A DNA stretch of 64,000 bases from Haloarchaeobius iranensis (GCF_900103505.1 NZ_FNIA01000001.1:239178-303177); one strand, 5' to 3'; counted from the stretch's first letter, positions 25,232 through 37,566 are shown. Translations and numbers: made by a program. The notes: generated by a model not told the origin, from the letters alone.

Positions 25232-27301
25232 ATGACAGATGTGAAGACAATCGCCACGGGAATCGACGCCGCAATCGGCTGCGACTATCGGCGGACCGAA
25301 CGCGCGCTGTACTTCGTCGAGTACGGCGGCAGCATCGCACGCTACGACCTCGTCCGGGACGCCGTCGGAACGGTCTCGACGGGGACGGACACCATCATGG
25401 GGACGTACCAGTACGACCTCGACACCGGCCAGCAGGGGGCCGCCGGCGACGACGACGTCTGGTGGGAGATCATCACCGACGGCGAGCGCAAGCTCGTCTC
25501 GCTGGAGGACGCCGCCATCGCGTACCTCGGGGACGTCGACTACGACGGCATCTCGTCGGCCGAGGTGCAGGACCTCGACTACGACCGGTCGCGTGACCTG
25601 AGCGGCAGCGACGACGACAACGAGCTGTTCGAGGGTGCCGTGTTCGCGGTCCGGACGAACGACGACAACTACGCGAAGGTCGAGGTGCTCGACCACGGAG
25701 ACGACCTGCAGATCCGGTACCGGACCTACGAGCTGCAGGACGCGTACCAGGAGCTCGGCACGGGCTACGACCGCCCGGAGGATATCGTGCTCGGGAGCGA
25801 CGGCATCCACGCCTACGTCACCGAACGCGGCGGCGACGTGCTCCGCGTCGACCTGGAGGACGCCGACCGGAGCCAGGCGACCGTGCTCACGAGCGGGCTC
25901 ACGAGACCACACCAGCTCGCGCTCGACGAGGACCACAGCCAGGCGTACGTCGTGGAGTACGACGACGACGGCCGGCTGCTCCGCATCGACCTCACCTCCG
26001 GGGCCGTCGACGAACGCTACAGCGGGCTCGACGGCGCTGCCGGCCTGCTCGTCGACGACGAGCGGGAGTTCGCCTACGTGACAGAGCAGCGCGACGGTGG
26101 CGCGAGCGGCGTCCTCACCCGCATCGAGCTCGCGACCGGTGCGGACGAGGTGCTGGTCGGGAGCCTGACCGCTCCGTTCATGCTCTCGTGGGGGAGCCCG
26201 ACGGAGGACCGCGTCGTGTTCACCGAGCGCGACCCCGAGAACGCCGTCTCCATGGTCGACCTCACGACGCTCGACGTTGACACGCTCGTCGACGACGTGC
26301 CGTTCCGGCCGTCGAGCGTCGCGCTCGTCAGCGAGGACGAACTACTCGTCTGCAGCGACGACGTGCTCGCGGCCGTCGACCTCGCCGCCGACCTCTACCC
26401 GGCGGACGCGCCGCTGTTCATGGGTATCGGTCACGTCCCCGTCACCGACATCTCGGCGGACGGCTACGCCACCACGCAGGGCCCGGGCTATCCGCTCCAG
26501 ACCGAGAGCGCCCCGTTCGGCGGACGGCTCCCCCTCATGCTCAACCACGAACGCGCCTACCACGACACGGGGGCGCGCTACTACCGCCTGCTCGTCGACG
26601 GCGACGAGCCACGCCAGAGCTGGCGACAGCTCAAGTGGACGACCAGCACGAACCGGTTCGAACCCGAGGCCGTCTCGGCGTCCAGCGGCGGCTACTATCC
26701 GGTCCACCGCCCCGGCGAGATCTGGTACAACAGCCGGCTGGGCTACAAGCTCGGGACCGGCTGGCTCACCAACGGCGAACACACCATCACGGTGAAGTTC
26801 TACAGCGACCGGGACCGCAGCACCCTCGTCGACCAGGAGCACGTCGACGTCCACATCGACAACCAGCACCCGCGCGCCGAGATCGGGACCATCTATCACA
26901 AGCTCCCGCCCGGCGCGGCGTCCACGGAGGAGGAGATCGGGGCCTGCGGTATCGTCGACGGCGGCACCGACGAGTTCCAGCTCGGCGTCACCGCCCACGA
27001 CCCCGAGGGCCACCTCCGGAGCTGGTCGCTGCGGACGCTCTGGGGCGACAACCAGAGCGCCACCATCGCGAGTGACAGCTACGACAACCACGACGCGTCG
27101 GTCAGCTGGGCCGGCATCCAGGACAGCCGCGAACCGGGAGGCTGGTGGTCGGTGTACGCCCTCGAGTCCGACTCCGCCCGTCAGTGCGCCCACACGTTCT
27201 ACCTCGACGTGTGGGGTCGGACGGTGAACGGGTACCACCACGTCCACCGCTCGCGCTACCACAAGTCGATCACGATGCTGATGCCGGACCCGAGTCCCTG
27301 A
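25232..27301 (+). CDS. Large beta-propeller protein (NHL/YVTN-like) of unknown function
   Basis: 689 residues, no signal peptide or membrane segment, so probably cytoplasmic or exported by a non-classical route. Residues about 10-400 carry repeated propeller blades, e.g. ADVY-type units GIHAYVTERGGDVLRVDLED, SQAYVVEYDDDGRLLRIDL, EFAYVTEQRDGG...LTRIEL, DRVVFTERDPENAVSMVDL. The C-terminal 280 residues are unlike the propeller: Ig-like strands (NGEHTITVKFYSDRDRSTLV, DVHIDN) and Trp/His-rich sequence ending TVNGYHHVHRSRYHKSITML. An in-frame ATG at 25142 exists, but the Shine-Dalgarno decides for 25232. It is isolated, with its own promoter. No confident family. Confidence 0.85.
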   Translation: MTDVKTIATGIDAAIGCDYRRTERALYFVEYGGSIARYDLVRDAVGTVSTGTDTIMGTYQYDLDTGQQGAAGDDDVWWEIITDGERKLVSLEDAAIAYLGDVDYDGISSAEVQDLDYDRSRDLSGSDDDNELFEGAVFAVRTNDDNYAKVEVLDHGDDLQIRYRTYELQDAYQELGTGYDRPEDIVLGSDGIHAYVTERGGDVLRVDLEDADRSQATVLTSGLTRPHQLALDEDHSQAYVVEYDDDGRLLRIDLTSGAVDERYSGLDGAAGLLVDDEREFAYVTEQRDGGASGVLTRIELATGADEVLVGSLTAPFMLSWGSPTEDRVVFTERDPENAVSMVDLTTLDVDTLVDDVPFRPSSVALVSEDELLVCSDDVLAAVDLAADLYPADAPLFMGIGHVPVTDISADGYATTQGPGYPLQTESAPFGGRLPLMLNHERAYHDTGARYYRLLVDGDEPRQSWRQLKWTTSTNRFEPEAVSASSGGYYPVHRPGEIWYNSRLGYKLGTGWLTNGEHTITVKFYSDRDRSTLVDQEHVDVHIDNQHPRAEIGTIYHKLPPGAASTEEEIGACGIVDGGTDEFQLGVTAHDPEGHLRSWSLRTLWGDNQSATIASDSYDNHDASVSWAGIQDSREPGGWWSVYALESDSARQCAHTFYLDVWGRTVNGYHHVHRSRYHKSITMLMPDPSP

Positions 27302-27499
27302 GCCGGCGCCGACACCCGGCTTCCTGACGGAGGCTCCGGCAACAGCCATCCCGAGTGGGCGACGACTGCCCCCGTCTGGCTCCGATAGCGATAGTCGGAA
27401 CCGGGCGCGAGCGGCGATTTCTGTCGGTTTCTCGGAATTCACGACCCGAGTTAGCACGGCTCCCGATAGACACATACCGGTTGGTCCTCTGTCACCTCC

Positions 27500-29158
27500 A
27501 TGGTCGATGCCGCACCGCTCCTTCCGGGACTGATGCTGCTGTCGGCGGCGACGAGTGCGAGCATCGCCAGCTATCTCGTCCTCCGGCTTCGACGCTCGAC
27601 GCCGGTGCCCGGGGCACGCTCGTTCCTCCTGGTCGCCGTCTCGGCCGCTGTCTGGTGCCTCGGTGTGGCGCTGGTGCTGTGGGAGCCGACGCTCGGGGGG
27701 ATGGCCGCGCTGTCTACGATCTCCTGGCTGGGCATGACGGGCCTCGCCGTCGGCTGGCCAGCGTTCGTGCTGGAGTACACTCGGTCGGTCGACGCGTTCC
27801 GAGCCCGGGTGCTCGGGCCGCTGGCGGCAGTGCCCGCTGCCACCTTTCTGGGCCTCTTCGTCGCGAACGACCTGCTTGTACACGAGGTGCACAGGGAAAC
27901 TGTCGGCAGCCTCTCGACGCTCGACGGAACGCCGGGGCCGCTGCTGGTCGTGTTCGTCCTCTACACCTACGTCGTGAACGTAGGGACGCTGGCGCTGCTG
28001 GCACAGCACTACCGAGAAGCCGGCGACAAGGTCCGCCCGCAGACGGGCGCGTTGCTCGTCGCCGGCGCGCTCCCGTTCACCGTCAGCATCGCCAGCCTGC
28101 TCGGCGTGACCCCGTTCCAGCCGGTCGACCTGACCCCGTTCGTGTTCTCCGTAACGAACGTCGTCGTACTCGTCGCGCTGTTCCGGTACGAACTGTTCCG
28201 GCTCGTCCCGGTCGCCCGGACGACGCTGGTCGAGGAGCTGACCGACGGGGTGCTCGTCGTCGCCCCCGAAGGCCGCATCGTCGACGCCAACCCGGCGGCG
28301 AGTGCGCTGCTCGGGACGGACGACCTCGTCGGGCGCCGCGTCGACGACCTGCGATACGACATCGGTCTCGATAGCCCCACTGACACCACGTTCTCCGTCG
28401 AAGAGGCCGACGGAACCCGCCACGTCGAGGTCACGGTCTCGAACATCCGCACGCCAGGCGAGGGCGTCACGGGCTCGCTCGTCGTGCTCCACGACGTGAC
28501 CGAACAGCGCGAACGCGAGGCGTTGCTCGAGGAGACGAACGAACGTCTCGACGAGTTCGCGAGCGTCGTGAGCCACGACCTCCGGAACCCGCTCACCATC
28601 TCCCAGGGCTACGTCGACCTCCTCCGCGAGCGTCACGCCGACCCCGACCTGGAGGAGATCGCCGACGCGAACGCCCGCATGCAGGAGATCATCGACGACA
28701 CGCTCCGCCTCGCCAGACTGGAGACGCAGGCCCTCGACGAGGAGTGGGTGTCGCTCCACGCGGCTGCCGTCGACGCCTGGGAGCTCGTCGAGACCGGCGA
28801 CGCCACGCTCGCGGTCGACGCGGACGCCTCGGTGTACGCCGACCCCGGCCGGCTCCAGACCCTGCTCGAGAACTGCTTCCGGAACAGCGTGGAACACGGC
28901 TCACCCGACGGCGGCACCGACCTCACCGTCTCTGTCGGCGTGCTCGACGACGGCTTCTACGTCGCCGACGACGGCGTCGGCGTCCCCGATGCGGTCCGCG
29001 ACGACCTCTTCGAGATGGGCGTCTCCACCGACGAGGACGGCACCGGGTTCGGGCTGGCAATCGTCCAACGGACCGCGCAGGACCACGGCTGGACCGTCGA
29101 ACTCGTCGCCGACGACGGCGCCCGGTTCGAGGTGCGCGGCGTCGACGTACGCTCCTGA
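27500..29158 (+). CDS. Sensor histidine kinase with 7-TM N-terminus and PAS domain
   Basis: 552 residues. Residues 1-235 form about seven membrane spans (the 7TM histidine-kinase N-terminal module), followed by a PAS domain (about 240-340, GVLVVAPEGRIVDANPAASALLG), a HisKA dimerisation domain with His359 in VVSHDLRNPLTISQGY, and an HATPase_c domain with the N box (ENCFRNSVEHG), G1 (DDGVGVP) and G2 (GTGFGLAIV). It would autophosphorylate in response to a membrane or cytoplasmic signal. No response regulator lies next to it, so the partner is unknown. Confidence 0.93.
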   Translation: MVDAAPLLPGLMLLSAATSASIASYLVLRLRRSTPVPGARSFLLVAVSAAVWCLGVALVLWEPTLGGMAALSTISWLGMTGLAVGWPAFVLEYTRSVDAFRARVLGPLAAVPAATFLGLFVANDLLVHEVHRETVGSLSTLDGTPGPLLVVFVLYTYVVNVGTLALLAQHYREAGDKVRPQTGALLVAGALPFTVSIASLLGVTPFQPVDLTPFVFSVTNVVVLVALFRYELFRLVPVARTTLVEELTDGVLVVAPEGRIVDANPAASALLGTDDLVGRRVDDLRYDIGLDSPTDTTFSVEEADGTRHVEVTVSNIRTPGEGVTGSLVVLHDVTEQREREALLEETNERLDEFASVVSHDLRNPLTISQGYVDLLRERHADPDLEEIADANARMQEIIDDTLRLARLETQALDEEWVSLHAAAVDAWELVETGDATLAVDADASVYADPGRLQTLLENCFRNSVEHGSPDGGTDLTVSVGVLDDGFYVADDGVGVPDAVRDDLFEMGVSTDEDGTGFGLAIVQRTAQDHGWTVELVADDGARFEVRGVDVRS

Positions 29159-29248
29159 GGCGTCACGGCCGTCTCGCTGTTCGAACGGACTCGGGGCGAG
29201 CGGGAGAAGGCGTCGTGCCGCCGTCAGATGCGACCTGTTCCGTCGAGG

Positions 29249-30337
29249 TCAGAACCCGTCTTCGAACCTGAAGGTCCCGTCGCGCTGGACGACGTCGCCG
29301 TCGACCTCGATGAAGCTGTCCTCGCTCATGTCGACGATCATGTCGACGTGGACGGCGGACTCGTTCTGCTCGTTGTCCTCGCCGACGTTGGCCTCGTAGG
29401 CGCGCCCGACGGCCATGTGGACGGTGTCGCCCATCTTCTCGTCGAACAGCATGTTGTACGTGAACCGGTCGATGTCGCGGTTCATGCCGATGCCCAGTTC
29501 GCCCAGCCGCCGCGCGCCGTCGTCGGCGTTCAGTACCTCGGTCAGCACCTCCTCGTTCTTCTCCGCCGAGTGCTCGACGACCTCGCCGTCCTCGAAGACG
29601 AGGTGGACGCCGGTGACCTCCCGTCCCTGGTGGTACAGCGGCTTGTCGAACAGCACCTCGCCCTCGACCGAATCGGGCACGGGGGCGGTGAACACCTCGC
29701 CGCCGGGCAGGTTGTGCTTGCCCGTGTCGTTTATCGTCGTGTTGCCCGCGACGGACATCGTCACGTCGGTCGTGTCGCCACTGACGATGCGGACCTCCTC
29801 GGCGGGGTCCAGGAGCTCCACCATCTGTGCCTGGAACTCGCCCTGTTCGTCCCAGTCCTTGTTGACGGCGTCCCAGACGAAGTTCTCGTAGCCCTCGGTG
29901 CTCATCTCCGCGAGCTGGGCGTTCGCGCCGGCGGGGTACTGGGTGAGCACCCAGCGCTTCGAGAGCCGCTCGTCGAGCAGGGGCTTGCGCGCCGTGTCGT
30001 ACTCGCGGGACGTCACCGGGTCGATGTCGGCGGTCTCGGTCACGTTCGCGTCGCCGCGGATGGCGATGTAGACGTCCATCTCCTCGAACAGCGCCATCTC
30101 GTGGCTCGGCAGCTCGAACTCGCCGTCGTGGTTGCGCAGGTACGCCCGTCGGAAGCGTGTCCCGGTGCGCTGGCTGACCGCCAGCGGGTTCGCACCGACG
30201 TCCGCACACGTCTCGAACAGGGCCGTGACGAGGTCCTCCGCGACGGGGTGGGCGTCGATGACCACGTTGTCGCCGGGCTGGAGGGACGCGGAGTGCTCGG
30301 CGACGATACGTGCGTGCTCGCGAACTCGTGGGTCCAT
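29249..30337 (-). CDS. M29-family metal-dependent aminopeptidase
   Basis: 362 residues of the thermophilic aminopeptidase family M29 (AmpS/PepS). Characteristic stretches are LPGGEVFTAPVPDSVEGEV (metal-ligand Glu), LYHQGREVTGVHLVFEDGEVV, ELGIGMNRDIDRFTYNMLFDEKMGDTVHMAVG and ESAVHVDMIVDM. It removes N-terminal residues from peptides in the cytoplasm. Slightly short but complete for the family. A promoter upstream of 30337 is shared with nothing on the same strand; the next minus-strand gene is downstream. Confidence 0.93.
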   Translation of the reverse strand: MDPRVREHARIVAEHSASLQPGDNVVIDAHPVAEDLVTALFETCADVGANPLAVSQRTGTRFRRAYLRNHDGEFELPSHEMALFEEMDVYIAIRGDANVTETADIDPVTSREYDTARKPLLDERLSKRWVLTQYPAGANAQLAEMSTEGYENFVWDAVNKDWDEQGEFQAQMVELLDPAEEVRIVSGDTTDVTMSVAGNTTINDTGKHNLPGGEVFTAPVPDSVEGEVLFDKPLYHQGREVTGVHLVFEDGEVVEHSAEKNEEVLTEVLNADDGARRLGELGIGMNRDIDRFTYNMLFDEKMGDTVHMAVGRAYEANVGEDNEQNESAVHVDMIVDMSEDSFIEVDGDVVQRDGTFRFEDGF

Positions 30338-30395
30338 ACCGGTACTCGCGCCGGTGTTCGGTTATCGGTTTCGGTGCGAAACCCGGTGGAGAGAA

Positions 30396-30947
30396 TCAGA
30401 CCTCGGGCTTCCAGTCGTCGATACGCTCGGCGTAGGGCACGAACTTCTCGTGGGAGTCGTGCTTGAACACGCCCAGGATGGTCCCGTCGAGCTTCTGGAC
30501 GTACGTGTAGAACTCGCCCGCGTCCTCGGCGTCGTGGACCATGCCGGGGGCGTGGCGCAGCTCGTACTGTGCGGCGACGAAGACGGCGGTCTCCGTCTCC
30601 TGGTCGCGGTACTCCACGACGAGGAACACGTTCCCGTCGACCTCGCGGCGGTACACCTCGTACTCGGGGAACTCCTTGTCCCCGAACACCTCGGTGAACT
30701 CCTCGCCGTGGTTCGACGGGACGACGAACACCAGCCCGAAGCGGTCGTCGTCGCCCACCCCGCGGTGCTGTGCGCCGGTGCTCCCGGCCATCATCGTGAC
30801 CGTCTCCCAGCCCGCTTCCTCGCGTTCGTCCGCCAGTGCCTCCATGTCCTCGAGTGCGCCCTGCCAGGCGTTCTTCAGGACCTCTGCGTTGTTCGCGATT
30901 CGGTCGACGTACTCTTCGTCGTGTTCACTCTCGGGGACATCTGGCAT
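30396..30947 (-). CDS. Conserved haloarchaeal acidic protein (183 aa)
   Basis: Soluble and acidic: MPDVPESEHDEEYVDRIANNAEVLKNAWQGALEDMEALADEREEAGWETVTMMAGSTGAQHRGVGDD..., then an alternating beta pattern (VDGNVFLVVEYRDQETETAVFVAAQYELRHAPGMVHDAE). The beta-rich half with YRREVDG...LVVEYRD suggests a small-ligand or protein-binding fold. I do not recognise a characterised family. Start at 30947; GTG/ATG options 12 nt upstream exist. Confidence 0.82.
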   Translation of the reverse strand: MPDVPESEHDEEYVDRIANNAEVLKNAWQGALEDMEALADEREEAGWETVTMMAGSTGAQHRGVGDDDRFGLVFVVPSNHGEEFTEVFGDKEFPEYEVYRREVDGNVFLVVEYRDQETETAVFVAAQYELRHAPGMVHDAEDAGEFYTYVQKLDGTILGVFKHDSHEKFVPYAERIDDWKPEV

Positions 30948-31005
30948 ATCAGCACACACGAAACGGAGCCGGATAAGCGTGTCTGACCGTCTCAGGCGGC
31001 GACAC

Positions 31006-31476
31006 TCACACCGCAGCGATGCCGAAGACGAACTCCATCGCCATCGAGGTGCCGAGCATCAGCACTGCCGCCAGGAACTGCTTCGTGTGCGTCGAGAACC
31101 GGTCGTTCTGGTTCACCTCGACCCACCGCAGCGGCGGGAGCCAGCCGGCGAGGCGTTCGAGTCGGGTCGGCGACTGTGCGCCGACCGAGCCGGACGCCTT
31201 CTTCTGTCGGTCGTCCCCGCTGGTGACGAACTCGCCCTTCGACTCCATCTTCGACGGCGAGTCCGGCCGTAGCTGGAACGACGCGTACGCGAGCAGCGCG
31301 AAGCCGACCCAGAACAGCACGAACTTCGTCCGGAACAGCGTTCCCTCCCCCGAGAGCTCGAAGAACGCCGACGTACCCGCGACTGCGGCGGCCAACAGGA
31401 CCGCGTACGCCAGAGCGTCGAGCGTCTTCCGACCGAGTCGAATCGCTCCGACTACCTCCGGGGGCCGGTCGCTCAT
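31006..31476 (-). CDS. Small membrane protein at the end of the dpp operon
   Basis: 156 residues with spans [41 protein letters not shown] and a C-terminal [24 protein letters not shown], separated by a polar loop of about 55 residues. Its ATG overlaps the stop of the upstream ATPase gene as ATGA, so it is translated with the peptide importer, and may be an accessory or regulatory membrane subunit. Family not identified. Confidence 0.8.
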   Translation of the reverse strand: MSDRPPEVVGAIRLGRKTLDALAYAVLLAAAVAGTSAFFELSGEGTLFRTKFVLFWVGFALLAYASFQLRPDSPSKMESKGEFVTSGDDRQKKASGSVGAQSPTRLERLAGWLPPLRWVEVNQNDRFSTHTKQFLAAVLMLGTSMAMEFVFGIAAV

Positions 31477-33139
31477 CGCTTCTGTTTGAGCTTCTCGAAC
31501 TCCGGCGCCGGGTCCTCGTACCGGTCGACGTGTCGGTGGCAGAAGCTCGTCCGTCCGTCGTCGCTGACGCTGTAGTGCTTCGGCCGGTCGGTGTCACAGA
31601 TGCTGCCGAACTGGTCGAACAGGTACTCCCGGGCCTTGTTGTCGTGGCCCTTCTCGACGAAGCTCGACGCCTCGCGGACGTGCTCTGCGACCTCCGTCGG
31701 CACGTCGACGTCGCCGAACAGCTCGTCGGTGATCTCCGTCACGTCGGAGAAGCGCGTCGACCGCCCGAGCAGCTCGCGGGCGTGGTCCGTGAGCGACCGG
31801 TCCGCACGGGTCCGCTCGCGGATGACCTCCCGGAAGACCTCGATACGCTGCCAGATGTCGTCGTCGATATGCTGGTACTCGTCGGGCCGTATCTTCACCG
31901 GACAGCGCGTGCTGAACGGACAGCCGATCGGCGGGTCGCGCGGGCTCGGCGGCGTCCCGCGCAGCGTGATGCGGTCCTTCGCGGCGGACGGGTCCGGCTC
32001 CGGAATCGCCGACAGCAGCGAGTGCGTGTACGGGTTCCCGGGGTTCTCGAACAGGCCGTCCGTCGGGCCGATCTCCATCAGGTTGCCGAGGTACATCACC
32101 GCGACCCGGTCACAGATGTGCCGGACGACACTCAGGTCGTGCGCGATGAACAGGTAGGTCAGCCCGAACTCCGTCTGCAGGTCCTCCAGCAGGTTCAGGA
32201 TCTTCGCTTGCACGGAGACGTCCAGCGCCGACACCGGCTCGTCGAGCACCAGGAAGTCCGGCTCGAGCGCGAGCGAGCGGGCGATACCCACGCGCTGGCG
32301 CTGCCCACCGGAGAACTGGTGCGGGTAGCGGTAGTAGTGCTCCGGTCGCAGTCCGACGGTCTCGAGCAGTTCGCGGACGCGCTCGCGGCGCTCCCGCGGC
32401 GTCCCCCAGCTGTGGACGTCGAGCGGCTCGCGGATGATCTCGCCGACGGTCATCCGGTCGTTCAGGCTCGACTCGGGGTCCTGGAACACGATGCCCAGCT
32501 GTCGACCGCGGAGCCGTTTCAGTGCGCGGGCCGGTGCCGCGGTCACGTCGATGTAGCCGCGCTCGACTTCGTAGACGCCGTTCTCGATGCGACCCTCCTG
32601 GATGAAGATGAAGTCCTTCTCGCCGAACAGGCCGAGCCTCGGGCCGAAGCCCTGGTCGATGACGTCGGAGACCGCCAGGCCGGTCTGCTGGACGAACTCG
32701 GCGGCGTCGATCTCGGACGCGCTGACGTCCTCCCAGCCGCGGTCCGGAGCGACGGCCTTCGGCTGGACGCCGTCGGCGAACAGCTTCGTCACCAGCTCGG
32801 TCGCGTCGTTGTCGGCGTACACCTCGCGGAGGTCGACGGTACGACGTCCGTAGCTGTTCGCCATCCGCTCGACGACGTCCGGCTTCTGGAAGCGGCTCGC
32901 CCCGGCCGTGGCGTCCTCGAGCTGGACGAGCGTGCGCCCGAGCGTGGACTTGCCACAGCCGGACTCGCCGACGAGGCCGAGCGTCTCGCCTTTCTTGATG
33001 TCGAAGCTCACGCCGTCGACTGCCTTCACCGGCTCGTCGTTGATGAGCCCGCCACCGGGGTAGTACGTCTTCAGGTTCCGTACCTGTATCATCGGCTCTG
33101 CCTGGACTGTCGACTGCGACTCGGACATCGCTTGCTTGC

Positions 33140-33143
<4 letters not shown>
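31473..33143 (-). CDS. Dipeptide/oligopeptide ABC transporter ATPase (DppF-like), enlarged
   Basis: 556 residues. Walker [10 protein letters not shown] at 59-67, Q-loop Gln221 in [10 protein letters not shown], signature [35 protein letters not shown] and the OppD/F-type Cys motif [10 protein letters not shown] ~120-residue insertion sits between Walker A and the Q-loop (about 82-200), and a ~145-residue extension follows the Cys motif, ending [21 protein letters not shown]. Both are absent from ordinary ~330-residue DppF. With DppD it energises uptake of peptides. Overlaps dppD by 4 nt. Confidence 0.92.
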
Positions 33144-34533
<1,390 letters not shown>

Positions 34534-34534
<1 letters not shown>

Positions 34535-36354
34535 CACCCACCACCCCCTGCGGCGGCGCTCTCACCAGCACCGCTGCCCTCGGACTGCGGGTCGATGGCG
34601 TCGCGGATGCCGTCACCCAGCGCGTTGAAGCCGGTGACGACGAAGACGACCATCAGGCCCGGAATCGTGGCGATGTGCCACGAGACGGTGGTGACGTACG
34701 GCCGACCGATGTTGACCGCACGGCCCCACTCGGGCGTCGGCGGTGCGACGCCGAGGCCGAGGAACGACAGCGCCGCGACGCTGATGATGATTCCACCGAT
34801 GGTGAGCGACCCGTAGATGAGCAGGTAGCCCGCCACGTAGGGGAGCATGTGTTTTCGCATCGTGGCCGACGGTCGCTGACCGTAGGACTTGGCTGCGTCG
34901 ATCCACTCCTCCTCGGACACCTGGAACGCGGGGCCACGGATGGCGCGCCACAGCGCCGGCCAGCCGGTGGCCGCGAAGATGAGCGCCAACAGGAACCCAC
35001 CGCTGTAGATGTTCGAGATGGGGTGACTCGAGAACACGACCGAGAGCAGGATGTAGATCAACAGCCCCGGGAGTGCCTGTATCGAGTCACTGGTGACGAC
35101 GACGATGAGGTCGGCGAGCCCCTTGTAGTACGCCGTCACCATCGCGAGGGCGGTCGCGATGAAGCCGCTCAGCGCGATGGACAGCAAGCCGATGAACAGG
35201 GATACACGGGCGCCGTCGGCCATGAACGTGAACAAGTCCTTGCCGTTGGCGCGTTCAGACAGTGTCCCGATGGGGTGGAACCGCCCGTAGTCGTCGTAGT
35301 TCATCACGCCGACGTTGTTGTCCGGTGTCCCCTGTGATGCGGACTGCAGGTTCGCCGTCCCGTGGGTGATCGTCTGGACCTCACCGTCTTCGACGTACTG
35401 GAACTCGTGCCCGTACGGGTTGTAGATGTTCTGTGCGGTGGTGGTCGGTCCCATCGCGGGGGCGAACATCGCCAGCACGAGGAACAGGAACACGACCACG
35501 AAGCCGAACTGGCCCCAGCGGTGGGTGCTCAGCCGGTCGATCATGTCGTCGCGGGGCGTCCAGTCGGCGAAGCGGTAGTGCCGCCGGAACGTCTTGTAGC
35601 CCTGCCAGACCCAGACGAGCCAGACGAAGGCGTAGAGGTAGATCGCGACCACGCGGATGGCCCACGCGACGGCCGGCGAGAGGCCGAGGAACGTGCCGTG
35701 GTACGGGCCGATGGCGATGCGTGCACCCAGAATCTCACTGCCGGCCGGGTACTCGGACGCCGCGCTCGCTGGCGGGTTGAAGCCCTGGTTCGGTATCAGG
35801 TCCCGGGAGAGCAGCGTCGGGACGTTGGCGACGACCCAGTCCGCGATGCCGGCCATCGTCTGCGCGAAGCCGTGGACCATCTGCGCGAGGGTCGGCTCGC
35901 CGATGAGCGGGAGTGCGGGCAGGAACGCGAGCGGCTCGTACAGCAGGACGAGCCACAGCACCACCAGGAACGCCCCGACGATGGACCGCTCGAGGAGGTC
36001 AGCCGAGATCGGCAGGTCCTCGAGGCCGAGCCTCTCGACGATGCTGAACGGAATGAACGCCGCCTTGACGAAGACGGAGAACACCGCGAGCACGACGAGT
36101 GCGCCCAGTGCGGACATCACTGTCCCGCCGGCGAAGCCGAGCGAGTCGTACATCGTGTCGACGTACCAGCCACCGATGTCCTTGCTGCCGCCGACGAGCG
36201 GGTTGATCTGCTCGCCGAACAGGATCAGCGCGTCGACGAAGGCGCTGAACTCCACCGAGAGGAGGAGCAGCACGCCGCCGAGCCAGATCAGTGCCGGTGT
36301 CGGGTTCGCGGCGATTCGACCGAAGAACGTTCTGTTCTGAGTTACCTCGCTCAT
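34534..36354 (-). CDS. Dipeptide ABC transporter permease (DppC-like) with long N-terminal domain
   Basis: 606 residues, about twice the usual ~300. The C-terminal half is a standard DppC core: TMD with GARVSLFIGLLSIALSG and the EAA-type loop EWIDAAKSYGQRPSATMRKHMLPYVAGYLLIYGSL, ending in FNALGDGIRDAIDPQ. The first ~300 residues add six or more membrane spans plus a periplasmic-type loop (DLIPNQGFNPPASAASEYPAG) and a short cytosolic stretch. Spaced 1 nt after dppB and coupled to dppD. The extension may dock the binding protein or stabilise the complex; that is inference. Confidence 0.9.
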
Positions 36355-36355
36355 G

Positions 36356-37441
36356 TTATTCGTACCCCACTCGCGGGTCGATGATCGTGTAGAGGAAGTC
36401 CTGGAAGATGTTCATGAAGACGACGATGAGGATGAAGATGTACATCAACGAGCCGACCAGTGGCATGTCGCCCTGGATGGCCGCCTGGAAGAACAGGTAG
36501 CCGATGCCGTTGATGGCGAAAATCTGTTCCATAATGACCGAGCCGCCGATCAGCAGGAACGCCTCGTTCAGGATGATCGGGACCAGCGGAATCAGAGCGT
36601 TGCGGAAGACGTGCTTCCAGACGATCTTCCGGCGCGAGAGGCCCTTGGCGCGGGCGGTCTCGACGTACTTCGAGTTGATCGTCTCCAGCACCGCCGTCCG
36701 GCCCAGTCGCATCTCGTTACCCATGGATGCGGAGCCGAGGACGATGGCCGGCGGGAGCACCATCTTCACTGCGCGCACGAACACCTCCCAGTCGAAGCTG
36801 AACAGGGAGATGGTCGTCCCACCGACGGTCAGCAGCTCTGTCCCGTTCGAGTTGTAGAAGTTCAGTGGCGGTGGCGTCCCGATGTTGTTGGTGACGATCC
36901 AGGCGTCCCACTGGAACTGGACGACGCCGAACGTCAGCATCTCGGAGTACGTGACGGACTGACTCAGCACCGAGTAGAAGATGACACCCAGCCAGAAGTT
37001 CGGCATGGCACGCCAGATGATGCCGCCGAAGGAGGCGAAGTAGTCACCCATCGTGTTCGGGTTGAGCCCGGCGTAGAAGCCCAGCGGGATACCGATGAAG
37101 AGCGGGATGAGCACCGACCAGAAGCCCAGCCAGAGCGTCCGCGGGGCGTGCTGGACGATGAGCGTCATCGCCTTGGTGTTCTCCTGGATGACGTAGGAGT
37201 TCCCCAGGTCGAACGTCAGCAGGCCGACCATGAATTCGATGTACTGTTCCCACAACGGCCGGTTCAGTCCGAGCTGCTCCTCCACCCGTGCGTACTGTGA
37301 CGGCGGGGTGTTCGGACCGAGGATGGCCGCAACCGGGTCGAGTGGACCCAGTCGAAGGATTGCGAACGTGATTGTCACGCCGAACAGCACCACAGGGATT
37401 GCCAGGAGGAGCCTGCGAGCGAAGTACCCCCAGCGACTCAT
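36356..37441 (-). CDS. Dipeptide ABC transporter permease (DppB-like)
   Basis: 361 residues, DppB family. MSRWGYFARRLLLAIPVVLFGVTITFAILRLGPLDPVAAILG is the usual first span; the permease loop reads ETINSKYVETARAKGLSRRKIVWKHVFRNALIPLVPII, followed by LLIGGSVIMEQIFAINGIGYLFFQA. Together with DppC it forms the membrane channel for peptides. A TATA-like gaaatatactcc (minus strand, about 37486-37497) upstream suggests a second promoter after the binding-protein gene. Confidence 0.94.
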   Translation of the reverse strand: MSRWGYFARRLLLAIPVVLFGVTITFAILRLGPLDPVAAILGPNTPPSQYARVEEQLGLNRPLWEQYIEFMVGLLTFDLGNSYVIQENTKAMTLIVQHAPRTLWLGFWSVLIPLFIGIPLGFYAGLNPNTMGDYFASFGGIIWRAMPNFWLGVIFYSVLSQSVTYSEMLTFGVVQFQWDAWIVTNNIGTPPPLNFYNSNGTELLTVGGTTISLFSFDWEVFVRAVKMVLPPAIVLGSASMGNEMRLGRTAVLETINSKYVETARAKGLSRRKIVWKHVFRNALIPLVPIILNEAFLLIGGSVIMEQIFAINGIGYLFFQAAIQGDMPLVGSLMYIFILIVVFMNIFQDFLYTIIDPRVGYE

Positions 37442-37566
37442 GGCGTGTCCCTCCGGTGAGCCACTTCCATCACCATTGTTCTACTGGGAGTATATTTCGC
37501 ACCCATGGTTATGTCTTGCGTTCCTCAGCGGCTGTATTTCCGGACGTACCCGGGGCTACGCGCCCG

